Below, piece after piece: positions 23,201 through 38,200 of a stretch of 64,000 nt of DNA (its first letter is position 1; the number at the start of each line of letters is the position of its first letter). Under the pieces are notes generated by a model that worked only from the letters and a program-made list of their open reading frames with translations, was not told the DNA's origin and did no database searches. This DNA is from Caprimulgus europaeus (Eukaryota; Chordata; Aves; Caprimulgiformes; Caprimulgidae), in NCBI GenBank assembly GCA_907165065.1, contig OU015523.1, positions 27,307,834 to 27,371,833 of the forward strand, read 5' to 3'. The position numbers were made by a program, and so were the translations under genes.

Positions 23201-26200
23201 TGACAGAACAGAAGCAGTGTAACTGGTACAGTATTTAGCCCTCCCTTTTCATACGAGGGAGGTTGGCAGCTCTGGCTGCAAGTAGAATTTCCTCATTTGG
23301 TTATTGCAGGTCAGTTGCCATTGTGATCTTTTTAATTACTCTCACCCTTATGGTATATAGAAGTGCAGGTTCTTGTTCTCCTATCTTTCTCAGTCCAGCT
23401 TTTAATTTTGAAAAAAAAAAATGTTGGTGGTTTGTTTTTTTTTTTTTTTGGAGACATTTCTTCACTGTGCAATAACATTTTATGACTTGGTATGTGAATT
23501 GGTATTTTTGAGGGAGAAAAATATTCTGAAACAAGACTCCAGCAGCGGTTCTAAATCAAACTCTGTGAAGAGGATTCTGTCAGTAAGCAACATTAGTTTC
23601 TCCTTTTAATAACAGGAGATATTGAAGGTAGAGTAATGTTGGTACACACAGTATTAAAGATCTGCAATAATCTATTCTCTAGCAGTTTGGTGGCATCAAA
23701 GAAGGTATTTATTAATTGTATTGGTTATTGAAAGTGGAGGTTTGCTCTGAGGTCTGCAGTCCTCTATGTGATCAATTTTTAAAAGTGGAATCCAAGCATT
23801 TATGCCCAAATTTGAAACTGAAAGCTGAAGATTTGAAAGAAGAGAGGTTTAATCCACAGTTTTTTCCTTAGGTCTTCATGCATATTGGTTCAATCCTACA
23901 TCCTTCCCCTCTTGCCTACTCTTTAAAAGACTTCTAAAATCTCTTTTCACCAACATATTTATTTATGCTCACAGTTTTATTCCTACTTGTCAAAGCTCTG
24001 TCACATTGTTTTTCTCAGTGATCGCTTGCAGCTTTCACATTTCAGATCAGGTTGGTCCCAGTCCGTGAGACTGAAGGCTGCTGTGAATTTTGCTAATTCT
24101 CCAGTCTCTGGGAGGCAAAATCCCAAATACTCTGGGCTCCCAAGGGTGAAGTGGAGGGGGACACATTTTTTTTAAGAAATCAAGGCCACATGACAGCTGT
24201 TGCCTCATAGCTCCTGTACTTTCAAGGACTAGTTTCCCAACCAGACAAAATAAGGAGCTGGCAAGACCAGCAAACTTATATACGAAGCTTAGATACCTAT
24301 ACTGGTGGCATAGAAAGCCCAACTGTCTGCCACCACTGCTGCTGAGGGAGGGTTGTTTCTGCTGGAGATGGTGGCAGTTGTTCAGGAGCATGTACCTTCC
24401 CAACAGCAGGAGTCACTGCTCCCTCATCTCATCCCCTTGTTCTCCTTGCTGGCAGTGGGAAAAGTGCTGGGCTGTCCCCTTGGCTCTCTGTCCTAGCCCT
24501 GCTCCTTCTCCCACCTTTTACCCATCGGTGGCAAAACTGAACTGTCCTCTGTCTTTCTGGAAACAAATTCCTTCTCACAAGAAACACTGCATTCACTTTT
24601 TTTTAAATTATTATTATTATTTACTTATCGGTATTTTGCATTTTTTCTTTCACATCTTCCTCTTTTTTCCGTGCTGATTTGAGGTTAGGCTTTCTGCTTG
24701 AACTGGTCTCCTTTGCTGACTTCATCAGTCAATCGCTCTTTCTTTACCTTAGTCCCAGCCAGGTTTTCTGGGCAGCTTTCAAGAATCGTTGCTGTAACCA
24801 AAGATCAAAAATGAAGTAACTATGTGATTGCATAACTGGGCTGAAGAATGACTTTCTGGATGTGGATAGAAAAAGCAACCCACTGCTTAGGTAGAACCTT
24901 TTAATCTTTGTCTGCTGGTGTCAACTTTTCCTTCTATTTCCAGAACAGTTCAGACAGAACGAGGCATTACTTTAACTCCATAGATTTGATCTTCTGACCC
25001 AACAATAGAAAACAAATGGATCTAATGAAAAAGCAAACCAGTTCACCCAAGAAATATAATCTGATTCTGTGGCCTTTCTGCATTAAAAGTTTCAATTAAG
25101 TTCTGTGGCATTCACCCATCCCAGATTCCCCCAGGCAAAAAGAAAGCAAACAAATGCTTGGAGCAAATGCTTTGTTCGTAATAATGTGGCAGGATCAATC
25201 ATGACCAACCACAATGATGCAGAAGTTTTTTTGTTGGTTTTGTGTTGGTCAGATAAAATCCTGTATAAATTATCTTGAGTCAGTTCTGTTGACTCACTGT
25301 GGCAAGTGGAGCTTGTCCTTCGACCAGGATATTTAAAGAGGTGCTAAAAGGAGTGATGTCAATGATGCATCTTCTTGATACTGCCTTGTAAATGTCAAAT
25401 GCAAATTTTGGTTGCTTTGTTTAAAGAAAAAACGTTTCATTTTATAAACATGTTTCATTTCAGTAATATGGGTTATAAACCTCAAAGTCTAGTTTAAAGT
25501 TTCTCAAAGTGGAGTGGGTTTGGATCTGGAGTTTGTTCTGTGGAACAAAGAGGTATGTGCCAGGAGTGAGATTTCAGTTTAGATCCAGAGTTTTGTTTCA
25601 GGCTTGTCTCTGTGGTTCTTGCTGCTTTCCTGAGGAAGTGTAGCTTCTGAAATCCCATTTTAGATGTGGATTTTGCCTAATATTTTTTGTTAAATCCACT
25701 AATCAGATTAAATAATCCTTGTTAGTGAAGTAAAAGCTTTGGTCCTATTACATTCCGATGTGTTTTGTGAGCATAAGCAGCTAGGCCCTACTAGCATCCC
25801 TAAGAAAGGATGCTGCTCCAGAAGCTCTCACAAAGTGAGCTAAAGGGTAATGTGATGTTCCTACCCCTATAACAAATGTTGGAAATTCATGCATGAGACA
25901 CAAACCCATAGGAAACATGACTTCCTGAGCTCCACTGCTCAGAGACCAACATGTTTTGAGTTTTGTCTTCCAGATTCTCACACCTTTGGGGCAGGAGCTG
26001 TCTTTGTTCTCACTTTGCAGATTGCTGGCACCTGACACATCATAGGTTATATTTATTCAAAATAAATAGCAGGGGTTAGCTCCCCTCTGCCTTCCTGTTC
26101 CATCTGCTGCTGATACCTTTCTTAGTAAGACAGAGCTTCCAGACCATCTCAGCTTTATTAGAGAAAGGGGTTACAGACCTGTTCCAAATAAATACTCAGA

Positions 26201-29200
26201 TTTTGATAGAAGTGTCCGCAGACAGACAGAGAAAGTACTGTCTGACCAGTCACCAGTTATCAGAATTCTGTCATCTGCCAACCATAATCTACAATTAAAA
26301 TTGAAATATTTTGATACATTACCAAACACAGAGAAAACAGTGTCTTAAAGAGAGCTGAAGAGCAGAAGGAGGCATGGTTGTGCCTTATTTCAGTATTGGT
26401 GAGTCATTTCATGTGAATTTCTGCGCATTTTAAGAGTTTTGTTTCAAAGGTCTATTGTGTGGCTTCTGGCAACAAATTAAATACCAGTGATGTTTGGCTC
26501 TTAATTTAGAATTAATTTTAAAACATCACTCATAATATAAGACCTGATTGAAAGCCTGTGGAGGTCACTGGAAGGGTTCCCAAGCATTTCACTGGGCTTT
26601 GGATGAGGGTCTCAACCCATGAATATCTATTTATTTTCCTTCTTTGTATTTATTCTTGAATGGGAAGACAAACATTAATTTTTCATGATCGTTTTGCAAT
26701 TTTGGACTTTTAATTTCTTCAGGCTAAAACCAAACTGGGGATGATGAAATGTTGTTGTAAAGAAAATCATCAGGCTATGTGAGTAAGGTGGCTTTTTTTT
26801 TTTCTTTTCTGGCTTGGACTTGCTGTACTGTAAGCCCTCATAATACTGCCGATCTGTGAGCTGCCAGAGGATGGACTTAGTGATTCAATAGGCAAATTCC
26901 CTGCTCTCTAATTTATCTGATTTTTTGCGTGTCAAATATAACTGGGAATAAAAAACCAAACCAAACCAAACCAAACCAAACCAAAACAGAGTTTGAGTCA
27001 GAGTTCTGTTTGCAAAATGCAACCTGTATTTTGTTTTCTGAGGAGCTTTCAATGAACAGCCCCTTCCTCTGAAGTTTGCGTGAAGGTTCAAGTTCATAAA
27101 TCCAAGTTTTCAAAGAAATATTTTTCTCTAGTCCCTGGGGTTTTCCTGCTTGCAGTCTTTGGGAAGATCATAACTTTGCTGTCTCTTGGGCATAATGATT
27201 CACTCATTCTGTCTTCAGAAGCAGTTGCCTCCTGCTGAGCCTTTCTCTTGTTACTTCTTGTTAAGGGCACTAGAAGAGGCTACTCTGTCTCCAATCAAAG
27301 GAGGGAAGTTTTTGGCAAGGACAGAAAAGAGCAGCACAGTCTCCCTTAACAGTGTTGTACCTCTTGTCAGAATCTTAGGATAGAAGGAATAAAATCTTTT
27401 TCTACTGTAGTAGTTCCATATTAAGTCCCAGGACAAGTGTTTGCCCCTGTGGCTTCCTGGAATAGCTGAGAAAAGTGTAACTGACCATAGGATGGAGTTT
27501 ACTACAGACTAAAATCTTTGGGGATCAGTAACAGTTTGCCTCTTCCTAACACGAGAAAGGAAGAAGGAAATGAAAAGAGAAAGTGAGTGAGAAAAAGGGA
27601 AGTTCATAGAGATCTCTCAGATTTCCTCAGAAAGCCATTGGGATACAAAGAAAATAAGCATCACTCCTAGAAGACAATACAAGGGAATATGAAACTGTAG
27701 ATCTGAAGGAAACAGAGAACAGCTGTGGGAGGATATGAGAGAGCAAATAGACATCTGGTCTGCGAGTGCAGGATTCATAGATTTTCCCACTCTGCAAAAA
27801 TTTAATGCACATAACTGCAAGTCTGAGCTTAGTGCCGTGGATATGAAGAGGTTATGTGGTTTCTAAAGAAACAATGCTCATATGGCATAACCAAAAAGTT
27901 ACAGGAGATCTTTGTGGTGTCTCAGTTTTATGTTTCTAAAAAGAGCTCATGGTTTGGCTTCTTGTGTGTGCTACTGCTCACTGAATAAATCCTGTTCACA
28001 TAACTACAGTTTGAATGTGTTTTTACACTGAATTATCTGCTGGTTACCTGGGTCCTTTCTCTGGCTTAAGTGGAACCAAGCTCTTGCTTAATTTGACCCT
28101 CGGATTTAGTAGACAGTGTGGGTGATGTTCAACAAGATGGTTATGGTCCAAGTTAGGATCCATGAGGTATGACTACAAGTTAAAAAAAACCCCAAGACAA
28201 TTCTTTAGGAAAGCACACATGTTGATAAAGCAGTTAATGGAAAACCTGACTGAGGTCTTAATCACTGATGCCTACTTTGTCATACTATCCCAAAAGCATT
28301 TTCACTTTTAACTTAAGAATTGCTCCATTAGCAGCAGGCTGATTAGCTCTCCCGTGTAAGTATGCTGTCTCTACAGCAGCCAGTTTACCTTTAGCATTAG
28401 CAAGGGATTGCATTGGAAGTGACAGTTCTTATTTTGACCTGTCAGTTCAGGCTTCAATTTTCATGAAACTTGTAGGAACTTTATTTCTTCGAGACTTTTC
28501 CAACCTGTACCCCTCAGGCTGGAAATTGGCCAGTGAGCTTGAAAGTTGTTGAGCTGAATAAGGGAATGGCAGATGGACAGAGATCATCATCTCATAAGCT
28601 TCATCTCCTTTAGAAATGGTCAACTGAAAACTCTCAAGCTCTGATTCTAAGAAAAGCAAAAGCTTTGGATGCTCTGAAACCAAACTAGGCATTTGGAAAT
28701 TGAAAGTTCTTTTACGGTCACTAGCTTATCAGTGAAACTAGATTACCACTAGTTTTTCCAACTGAACATCTATCCCCACATTAAAAAGGTTTAGATAATA
28801 TAAAAAATCAGTGATTATGCAAAAAGTATTTTCTTTGCATGGCAAACCAGCTTTTCATGCCATGTCCCATAGTATAAGCAAAAAGATGAATTTAGTAGCA
28901 TAGCAGTCACTGGTAAAGAGTATGAGCGTTGAGAGGAATAGTGGAAAAAGGCACACTGAAAAAAACAAGCAGTGGAGGAAAATTAAGTCAAATTAGTGAC
29001 TGTGCAAGAAAGCATCTATTAAGCAATTATGGATTTTTATGTGTATCAGCTGAGTGAAGCTGTTTTGCTGATTTCTGAACAGCAAGTAGGATGATGCTTC
29101 TGCCTAAAGGCTATTTTTTGTTGACAAAAGACAGTAAGACTGAGTCTTGCTAAAATGCTCAAACAGTATGCTTACAAGGGACTTAGATGAAAAATAATAA

Positions 29201-32200
29201 AATGATGGGGCAAGAAACATAATGATGTGAATTTAAGAAATTATGTCTTTCCTGGATAATGTCTTGCCCTCTGTCACAGTTATAATTCTAAAAAAGAGCT
29301 ACCACAGACAGAACTTGCAGACAGCTGAGGTAAGAAAGAGACTGAGGAGAACTACGAGAGGCAGATCCCTGCTTCTGTGAATGGAGCAAAGGAGCGCTGT
29401 CAGATCCACACACAGAGCGCAGCCCTGAGAGCAGTGATTATGCACAAACCCCGAACAGCCTGGTGTGTGGCACAGCTGCCTCTAGAGACCAGTGGAGGGT
29501 ATGGCAGAGGGGAAGAGGGAAGAAAGTTAGGGGTTAAGCTGTCTTCAATTCTTCCTTCACAAACCAGTGGAGAAAATATTGCTGGAGAAGCACTGCAGCT
29601 GGATGCCAAATATAAATAAATACCAGATTGATGCTTCTAATGGTGTTTGTAGTAGTTTATCAACAATTCTGTTATCACCACATGAGATCTCTTCCGTCAA
29701 ACTTGCCAGTCTTGCTTGTGTATTTGTAATGCCTGTTGGCACAGTTCTTCGTAAGACTGTGGAAGCTGATGTGGATTTACCGAATGGATTAGCCTTCTGG
29801 GGCTCCCACAACAATATGTATGCTATTTCAATCTATTTTGATCTAAAATGGATTTGTATGTCTTTAAAACGAGCCAGCAAATTGCTCTGATAATTAAGCT
29901 AGATTGAACGATGCACAGGAACTAATATTACTAAATCTGTAGATATAGGCCCGATTCTGAGAATCCTTGTAGGCCGTGTGCTACTCGGCTTCAGGCTCTA
30001 AAAATATTACATTGCAACTCTGCTCTCTTGCCAAAAAGACGCTATATCCATCAGTGCTGAGATTGCATTGAATATGTGCATCAGACTCACAGCTTGAAAT
30101 GCTGTTCTCCTTGATGCTTCCTTATGGTGAGGTTCATGCCAGTACAGTGCGGCTGGACAGAAAATACACATTTCTTTAGTCTAATGCTGGCAACTGAAAA
30201 CTTGTGTTAGTGTCTTCCACCGTAAGGAATAAATCCAGTGAATCTGAGTACCCTGCACTGGCTTGTGCCGTACACAGGAGATGTAACATATTTCTCAGCT
30301 GACCACTTCCAGGCTCTTTGGCAGTCATATTTTTTTTAAACTGAAACTTTCTAAGTTCCTAGTTTTTCAGGGTTTTTAAAAGAAAAAAAAAATATCTTTC
30401 TGGATTTTCAAGCCTTCAAATTCATAACAATTACTACCATTATTGTTATACAAGGCAATATACTATGAAAAATGTTGAGTGTAAAACCTGTAGCATTTTA
30501 AGAGCTCCGTTTCATCTGTTTACAACCATTACTCCCTTAGGCCAGTTATTTTTGTCTGTCATTGTCATTACAGTTTATCAGTTCTCCTTTCCAACAAGAA
30601 GCGATCAGCAAGGCTTAAAGCTTTGTTCAGCTGCTCAGCCTCAGTGTTTTGTGTGTTTTTCTGGTGCTATGTTTTTTTAGTTGAAGTTCTTTGTCAACAT
30701 AGTGGATGCTGTGACTAATTTGGCTAATTCTGGAAGAAAGGATTACGCTTGGATTCTGCACTGGCGTTTGGAGTCTCAGGAAAAAAGTTACAATGAATGA
30801 ATAGTCTGGGTTACGCAGACAGTTGGGTGGGATGATACCTTCTGGCCTTCAAATCAATGGGATCTGTTTATTGCTATATGATTCAGGCTTAACTTCTGAG
30901 CCAGTCTGTACTGTCTTGTAGATGATTTTGTATGCAGGGCACCCCATACATTGCTTATGAATGTGTGTTGGATAAATGGGAAAGCTCCTAGTGAGGCTTT
31001 CACACAGAGGCGTAGAGATGTTATTGGGATACTGCAGAATTGCTAAGGTTTTAGATGTAGACAATTCTCACGATAGTTGAATTTTTCTTTAAAGTTTCGC
31101 ATTGTTTGAAAGAAAATTCACATTATTATCTTGAAAAAAAAAGAAAAAGGAAGTACATGGTCCTCCTCATTGCAGAATAATGCTTGATAAAGAGGCTACT
31201 ATTGCTAAACATGCCCCCGTGCCCCCCATATCACCCAAGAACCCAGAAAACAAAGAGAAAAAAGGACATTAGTTTTAAAACCTTAAGTTGTCTAAAGATT
31301 TTTATAGGGTCTGCCTGAGTTTCCGTATGCTTACGGTAAGAAACCCCATAACTCACAAGTCTTACGGTTTCTCAGTCCAGGCACACACACAGCCATGACC
31401 TGATTCCATCCATGCTGGGGCAAGCCATGGTTGTGCTCCAGCCCTCCCTGTACCCTGCTTTCCAGAGGGAGGGAATCTCCTCGTGCGCTGGCCGGAGAGG
31501 AGCTAGCGAGTACTCCCCTAGCAAGCAGGGGACCAGGACTTAGAGGTGTGTTGTAGTCCAGGCACAGTGTAGCTCTCATATTAGATACTCTAAAAAAAAA
31601 ATCATCATTCACAATTGACATCTTGATTAATGAGACAAACACAAAATGAGAGATTCTGAACAACAAATAGTGCCCTGAAGTGCCTGTAGCCCAGGCAGTA
31701 TGCTGGGCTGGTGCCTGAGAGTGACACAATCCTGCTGTCTGATTTGGACGGTGACACAACCCCGCTGTCTATTTTGGATGACCTGATTTAATTGCGCCAG
31801 TTGAGAGAAATGCAGAAAAGGAAGCATGCCTCAGAAAGAGTGATAGACCCATTCAACTGTTACAATGCCCTCTCTCCTGATAATCACGGCTGTTATTAAT
31901 TGTAGAGATAAGAACATATTTTTCCCCTAACCGTACATTGTCATTCAGCTAAATTTGCTGCCTCAAGGGAAGTGTGTTTCGATACAGAATTTGGTAAACA
32001 ATTTAAAGATACTCATGGTCTCAAGAAGATGAAGCTTTCTACCACAGTGAGTCCAAGGCCATGCTGCCCAGGAAAGGTGGGAAAGCAACTGGAAACTGCT
32101 CCCTTCTGTGCAAGCACCACTCTGGGACCAAGGTGAGAGGCAGCAGCTGCTCAGAAGCTTTACTACCTTGCCGAGCACAGGGCAGGCAGTGCCCCAGTAC

Positions 32201-35200
32201 ATGAGGAGGGATGGCATGAGGAGAGGAAAGACGATGGAGTTTTTCAGGGAAGAAGCAAGAGGAAATTGTGACTTTTCCAGTGGCAATCCCTTCTCAGTGT
32301 GGGCTGTGAGCTGCCCGGTTGGCACTGCTTTTCGCAAAGGGCTGACAGCTCCACCTGTGTCTCTGTAGTCTGTGGGCATAGTAATAAAAACTGCAGGTTT
32401 ATGTGGTCTGCCATGTGAGACGAGCAGTTCAGATACTAGTACGTCACCACTTCTCTTATCAGAGAACATTAGGTTTCAGCCAATTTCCATTACTATTTTT
32501 ATCGTTTATTGTGTGCAAATACACAAGGATTTTAATAACAGCAGAGTCACTTTAAATGCTGCTTGGAAGGCTGAAGAGCATGATGTCTTGTTTTCACCAG
32601 TCCATCTAATGCTATTTTTACAAGTGAACCATATTGCTTATACAGAATCGGAGCAAGTTTTTTATAAAGACTTTTTTTTAAAGGATTGAATAGTTGCAAT
32701 TGTTGGAGAAAGGTGCTTAGATACTGGATTAGGAATTTGCAGGATCAAAGTAGCAGTTAAGATGCCAGGGAACTCATCCAAATCACAACATAGCTGATAT
32801 TCTTTAGGGAATACTGGGCTGTTTTGTATACAGCACTCTTGGCTCCAAGTAACTTAAAACCTGAAGAATTGAAATGATTACAAATATCAGGCTAAATCTT
32901 TCAAGGTGTTGAGTGCCCACAACTGACATTGGGCTGGATACTCTTCTACACTGTGGCCCTTTATGCTATGATGGCAACGTCAAAGGCATTCAGTGGCAGT
33001 AAACGCCCGGGAGGCCCCTTTACAGTATCGGACCATAGCAAAGTCGCTGGGGTGCAATTGGGCATTGGGCCCATTTTCCTGGCAATACTCAGCACCTTTC
33101 AGGAGCAGGCTGACAGAGGAGTGGCTCTGGCAGGAAAGCTCAATTATTTGTGATCTCAATTACACAGAAAATGTAGAGGATGGATTTGTTGCCTTTTTTT
33201 TTTTTTTTTTAAACCTGTGGGAAGCCATGGGGATTTCTGCTGAACTGTTCTCCTTGAGGTCTAGGCTGCAAATACAGGGCATGAAATTCTCTCCATCCAG
33301 ATTTTCGTGCCAGTGGTCAGACTAAGTTCAGTTAGGTGAGGAACTCACCTACATCTTTGGTGCTCTGGAAGGTGGATGTAGCTGACTCTTGTCCTTTCTT
33401 GGGCTCTAGATTAGGAACTGCAAAGACTTTAGTGGAGCAGGCTTCTCCTTTCTCCAGACTTAGTAACTGATAGGGGAGCTGAATTTTCCTATCCAGTTGC
33501 ACAGCTGGAGCTCAAAAAGATGCCAGAAAATTGAAATATTTTATTTGCATATAATTTACTTGGAATACTTACATTTCTATTTAAAAACCTTTTTTAAAAT
33601 TGCTTGTCTTTGGTGAAAGACACAGAGCCACCAAGATAATTAAGGGAGTGGAACATCTCCATTAAGAGGAAAGGCTGAGGGATCTGGGTCTCTTTAGTTT
33701 GGAGAAGAGGAGACTGAGGGGGGACCTCACTGATATTTATAAATATGTAAAGGGCAAATGTCAGGAGGATGGAGCCAGGCTCTTCTCAGTGATGTCCAAT
33801 GGTAGGAAAAGGGGTAATGTGTGCAAGCTGGAGCATAGGAGGTTCCATGTGAACATGAGGAAACACTTCTTCACTGTGAGAGTGACAGGCCACTGGGACA
33901 GGCTGCCCAGAGAGGTTGCGGAGTCTCCGTTTTTAGAGATGTTCAAAACCCACCTGGACGCTTTCCTGTGCAACCTGCTGTAGGGAACCTGCTTTGGCAG
34001 GGGGGTTAGACTAGATGATCTCCTGAGGTCCCTTCCAACCCCTACCATTCTGTGTGATTCTGTGTGTGTGTGTGTAAGTTTTAAAAAGGGCAAAAAGTGT
34101 TAAAATCAAATGGCATGAGCAATATCTTTCAATATTTTCTTTGAGAAAACTAATCTTTGTTTTAATGATACAAAAAATTGACAGAACTAGAAGTTCTGAT
34201 TCAGCCACCAAAACAAGAAAGTATGGTTTAGTTTTTTTTTTCTCCATTACACTTAACAGTAATAATGTTGCTGTCACAACAATGGGGTAAGCAAGGCTTC
34301 TGAGGAGAAGATACTAGCTTTTGTCTTTAATTAAATCAATTACATATTTGGAAAAGAGGCAAAGATAGGAAAATTATACTTTTGGAAATTAAAAAGATAC
34401 ATATGTAATCATGGTCTCAATTTTAAAACTTCTATAAATCTTTTTCTCAAATAAATCTGTGGAAGTTTTTAGTGCTTGCTCATTAGTAATATGTTGGGTT
34501 TAGAGAATTTTGTTTGGGCTTCTTGACCTGAATGTGGATGAATGTGATGTTCTAGGAGTTGGGAATTGATTTTAGAGAGAATTATAGAAAAATTAATGCA
34601 TGTATAACAAGAAAACTATTCAAATATAGTTATTGTGTGCACATTAATAAAAAGTTTAGCTAGTAGTGGAAGAATTAGAAAACAGATTTGCTTTGATTGT
34701 AGTATATTAGGTTGTCATCAAACTCATGGAGAAAAAAGTGGGTTTGGGTCTAATTTCCATGTGTTTATGGATGAGGAAGGATATTGCTTCATTTGTAGAC
34801 TGGTATTTTGTATCCATTATCTCTCCTGTCCCTCATGCCTCTTCTTCCCTTTCAACCACATGCCTTTTCTGCTTAAAGATAGATTTCAATCAAGTGTAAC
34901 AGAGTGATAGAGATATCAAAGTCTCATAAGTATAGGTGAGGAAATTCTTTGAATTAAATTACCCCTAATGGTTTCCCATCACAATTGCTAATTTGTAATG
35001 GTCAAAGGTAGCAGCCTGCATGTTTCCATTAAAGTATTCTGCAGAACAGAGAGAAGGGCAGTAGGAGGTTAAATTTATAAATATTTGTGATGATAACAGA
35101 AGTCTTAGCTACAGAGACAATACACAACGAAATACAAATGAGAAAAGCAGCTATCATTAGCTCTGGACTTACTTATTAGTAAGTGAGCCTCATGGACTCA

Positions 35201-38200
35201 CTTATTAAAAGATGCAAATGGATGGTACAGGTGGACAGCTGCATACAGATCCTACCTCTCCCTCTCCTGGTAACACTGACAAACTCTCTAGCAAATACAA
35301 AATTCTTTGTGTCCTCCTTTTGGGTTTCTGTCCAGCACCTATGGTGTCCAGCACTTATGGACCACCTTTCCTCTCTTATCCTAACATCTGATTCAGTGAT
35401 ACAGGGAGAATCACTTCTATTATCACTTGTGTGAAACACAACTGCCTAGGAACCCAGAGTGTAAAGCATCAGTTTAGGACGAGGTGTAAGGAATACCTTA
35501 GCCAGCTGGAATGCAAGAGTCTAGCCTGCAAAACCAAGCAGTAGCGCTTCCAACTTCTGCAAACACGCCCTGGGATTGTTAGCAACCACAGCTGGCAAAG
35601 GCCTGACCCCATTTATTGTCTGTGAAATGACATCTCCGACACAATGCCGCTGCTGGAGTGCTGGTAGGGCTCTGACTCACTGCCACATGACCTCTTGTTT
35701 TCCAGACCTGAGCGTTACTAGCATGTAAAGGTTGACCCATTCACAGAACCGTGCGGTGTGGCAGCGGGCCATACGTATAACCTTGACTACAATGCCCTTT
35801 CCAGAGACTGATTGTGGTTTGCTTATTATCTAACGAGCCTGTAATTTCCTGTACTAGTTGTAACAGAGATGAATATTTTCTAGGTTACCTAACCAAACTT
35901 CTGCAAAATCATACTGCCTATGCCTGCGATGGGGAACATTTGAGTCTGCACTGTCCTCGGCATTCAACAATAAGTGTTCAGTCAGCATTTTACGGGCAAG
36001 ACTACCACATGTGTAATACTCAGGAGCCTGAAACCAGGATGACAGAACCCATAAACTGTGTGGCACCCACCTCTTTGCAGGTATTGCATGTTGTAAAGGT
36101 TCTTAATGTACAGAATGTTTTTGACAGTTTCCATGTCGTGAGCCATGCTGTGTGAAAAAGGCAAGCGTTCACAATGTTGAATGAAATTACATTGTGCCTA
36201 TGTCAGTTTACCGTGAAAAGGTAGGTAAGGATTACTGTAGAGTTGTGAAAGCTTTGTAGATTGCCTTCTTGTTTGATAAGCCTTGATTTGGAAACCTCAT
36301 TCTCAAAGATCCCTGGAATAATTCCCTTCCAATCAAGGGCTGGTCATGACTGAAGTAGACCAGTCTTAATCCATTGCGGTGGCCCTCCTTGACCCCAGGA
36401 GAGGGTACAAGCATTTGACAGAGCTGGGTTACAAATCCACTGAATAAGATGGCATTCTGGTTGGCATTTGGCTTGTTCTATTACTATCTTCACTCACTGA
36501 AAAGGCACCGTGACAGCTAAACAGCAGCTCCTTAGTACTTTTGTGGATATCTGCATTTCCATGAATATATTATTTGTATCAGTAATATTCTATGGTTTGT
36601 TTGCTGGCCCTGCTGAAGTATATCTTAAAATTATTTATACATCATAAATTATTACTTTCTGCTGTGGAGACTTTTGTAACAAGGCTTAGAAGGCCTGACT
36701 TACACTGCTGTCAAAAGCTTGTTTCATCACAGTGAAAATGCCCAGGCAAAATTCAGTAGATCATTGCAAAAATGAGTAGTCAGTGAAATCTGAACATGCT
36801 GTGTTGGTGAAGCTGTTGTAAATGCTCTATGGAAGCTTTGATGAATCTTGCAACATCTGTGCTTGCAGCCAACACATTGCTCCTTGACAGCAGGGGATGT
36901 GTGTTCCCACCAGTAGTGAGCTGAAGAGTTTTATGGAGTGGTTTGGTGGCAATATCCTCTCTCCAGAAACAATGTGAGGGCAGTTTTTAGAAGTGTGATT
37001 TGCCCATGTTTTACTGCAATTTCTAAAGACGTTCCAGACATGACCTATGGGCCATGTGAAAGTACAGCTCTCCACCAAAAACAGCAGGCCAGATGCATCC
37101 TTGATTTCATTTTACTGACTACAGAAAAATTACACCAATGATTATTTTGGGCTTGTGAGTGCTTTTGGGAGGTCCCCGTGGGCAGTTTTTTCCCTGAAAT
37201 ATAATAAACACAGCAGGGGCTAACTGTTGTATAAACTATCATCATCATGAAGGCACTGTCACTGATCAAAGGCATGAAAGCATTTTGACAAGGCCATGTA
37301 CGTGAGAGATACGAATGCTCTGCATCTCAGGGAGTTCCAGTTCTGTCAAGGAGAAGAGACACATCCTGTAAACTGAGTTCTTAGAAAAGAGCACCAGTGA
37401 TCTCATCCTTCCTCCCCTTCCCTTTGGAACTGCGTCTGCCGTCTGCATAATTGGGCGTGATGTTGCCCTGCAGTCGGGAGGAAGCATAACAGGCATTTTT
37501 TACAGTGACCTATTAAAAGGATCACTGCAAAGTTAGGTCTGTCTCAAGATATTAACAGCCCAGTGCTATCTCACTATGACTGTCATTGTTTGCTTTTGTG
37601 GTTGCAGGTTTTTGCACAGCAACATGATAGAAAATGTGACTGCTGTTTGCATTAAGTAGGAGAAAATACAAACAGATGCACGGGAGATGATTTGGCTCAG
37701 GTGCAAACAGAAGGTGACTCAGTAGGGTACAGATATCTCCACTTGCTAAAGATGTAACTCTATTTAACTGGCCTGTTCCAGAACAATCCAAATTAAGGGG
37801 GAGTTATTTGTTTGACTTGGAACTCTGTAAAAGAAGAATTGACTGATAAAATTAAGTAGGCTGTGCTTTTCCTTCCCTTATAAACTCTTTAGAGTGCACT
37901 TAATGCTCAAAAAGTGTTGGATGCAAGTCCGCTGCTTCTACCAACGGGAAGAAAAAGGCAAGAGTGTTACAGGATCGCTGCAATGTGCTGCCAATGTATA
38001 TCATTTCTGCTTGGGAGGGATGGCTTCCAGGGATGACAGGAGAGATTCAGCCACTGCCAACTCTCTCAGCCTGGAAACAAGAGTGCAGCTTGTGCTATGA
38101 TAGTGGTAAATTTGTGAATTGGCCTCTTAGTATGACTGAGAGACCCCTTCTGATGAGAAACAAGGCAAAAATTCCCATAGATTTTACAGGAGTACCTAAA

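Larger units (their letters stand above)
20280..35883 (+). other. EVA1C intron 1
   Basis: A 15.6-kb intron. The first ~400 bp still belong to the CpG island. It carries a 45-bp tandem duplication (22596-22692), adjacent A and T runs (23411-23449), a CCAAA repeat (26953-26986), a T18 run (33193-33210) and a sense CR1 fragment (33625-34066). No further exon or RNA gene is recognised. Confidence 0.8.

Noticed and set aside
26953-26986. CCAAA/TTTGG repeat as an interstitial telomere
   Set aside because: Vertebrate telomeres are TTAGGG. This is a plain pentanucleotide microsatellite.
31331-32469. Minus-strand open frames of 142 and 168 codons in EVA1C intron 1
   Set aside because: No recognisable domain, no start or splice context, and compositionally ordinary intron. 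Chance frames are expected at this length in 64 kb.
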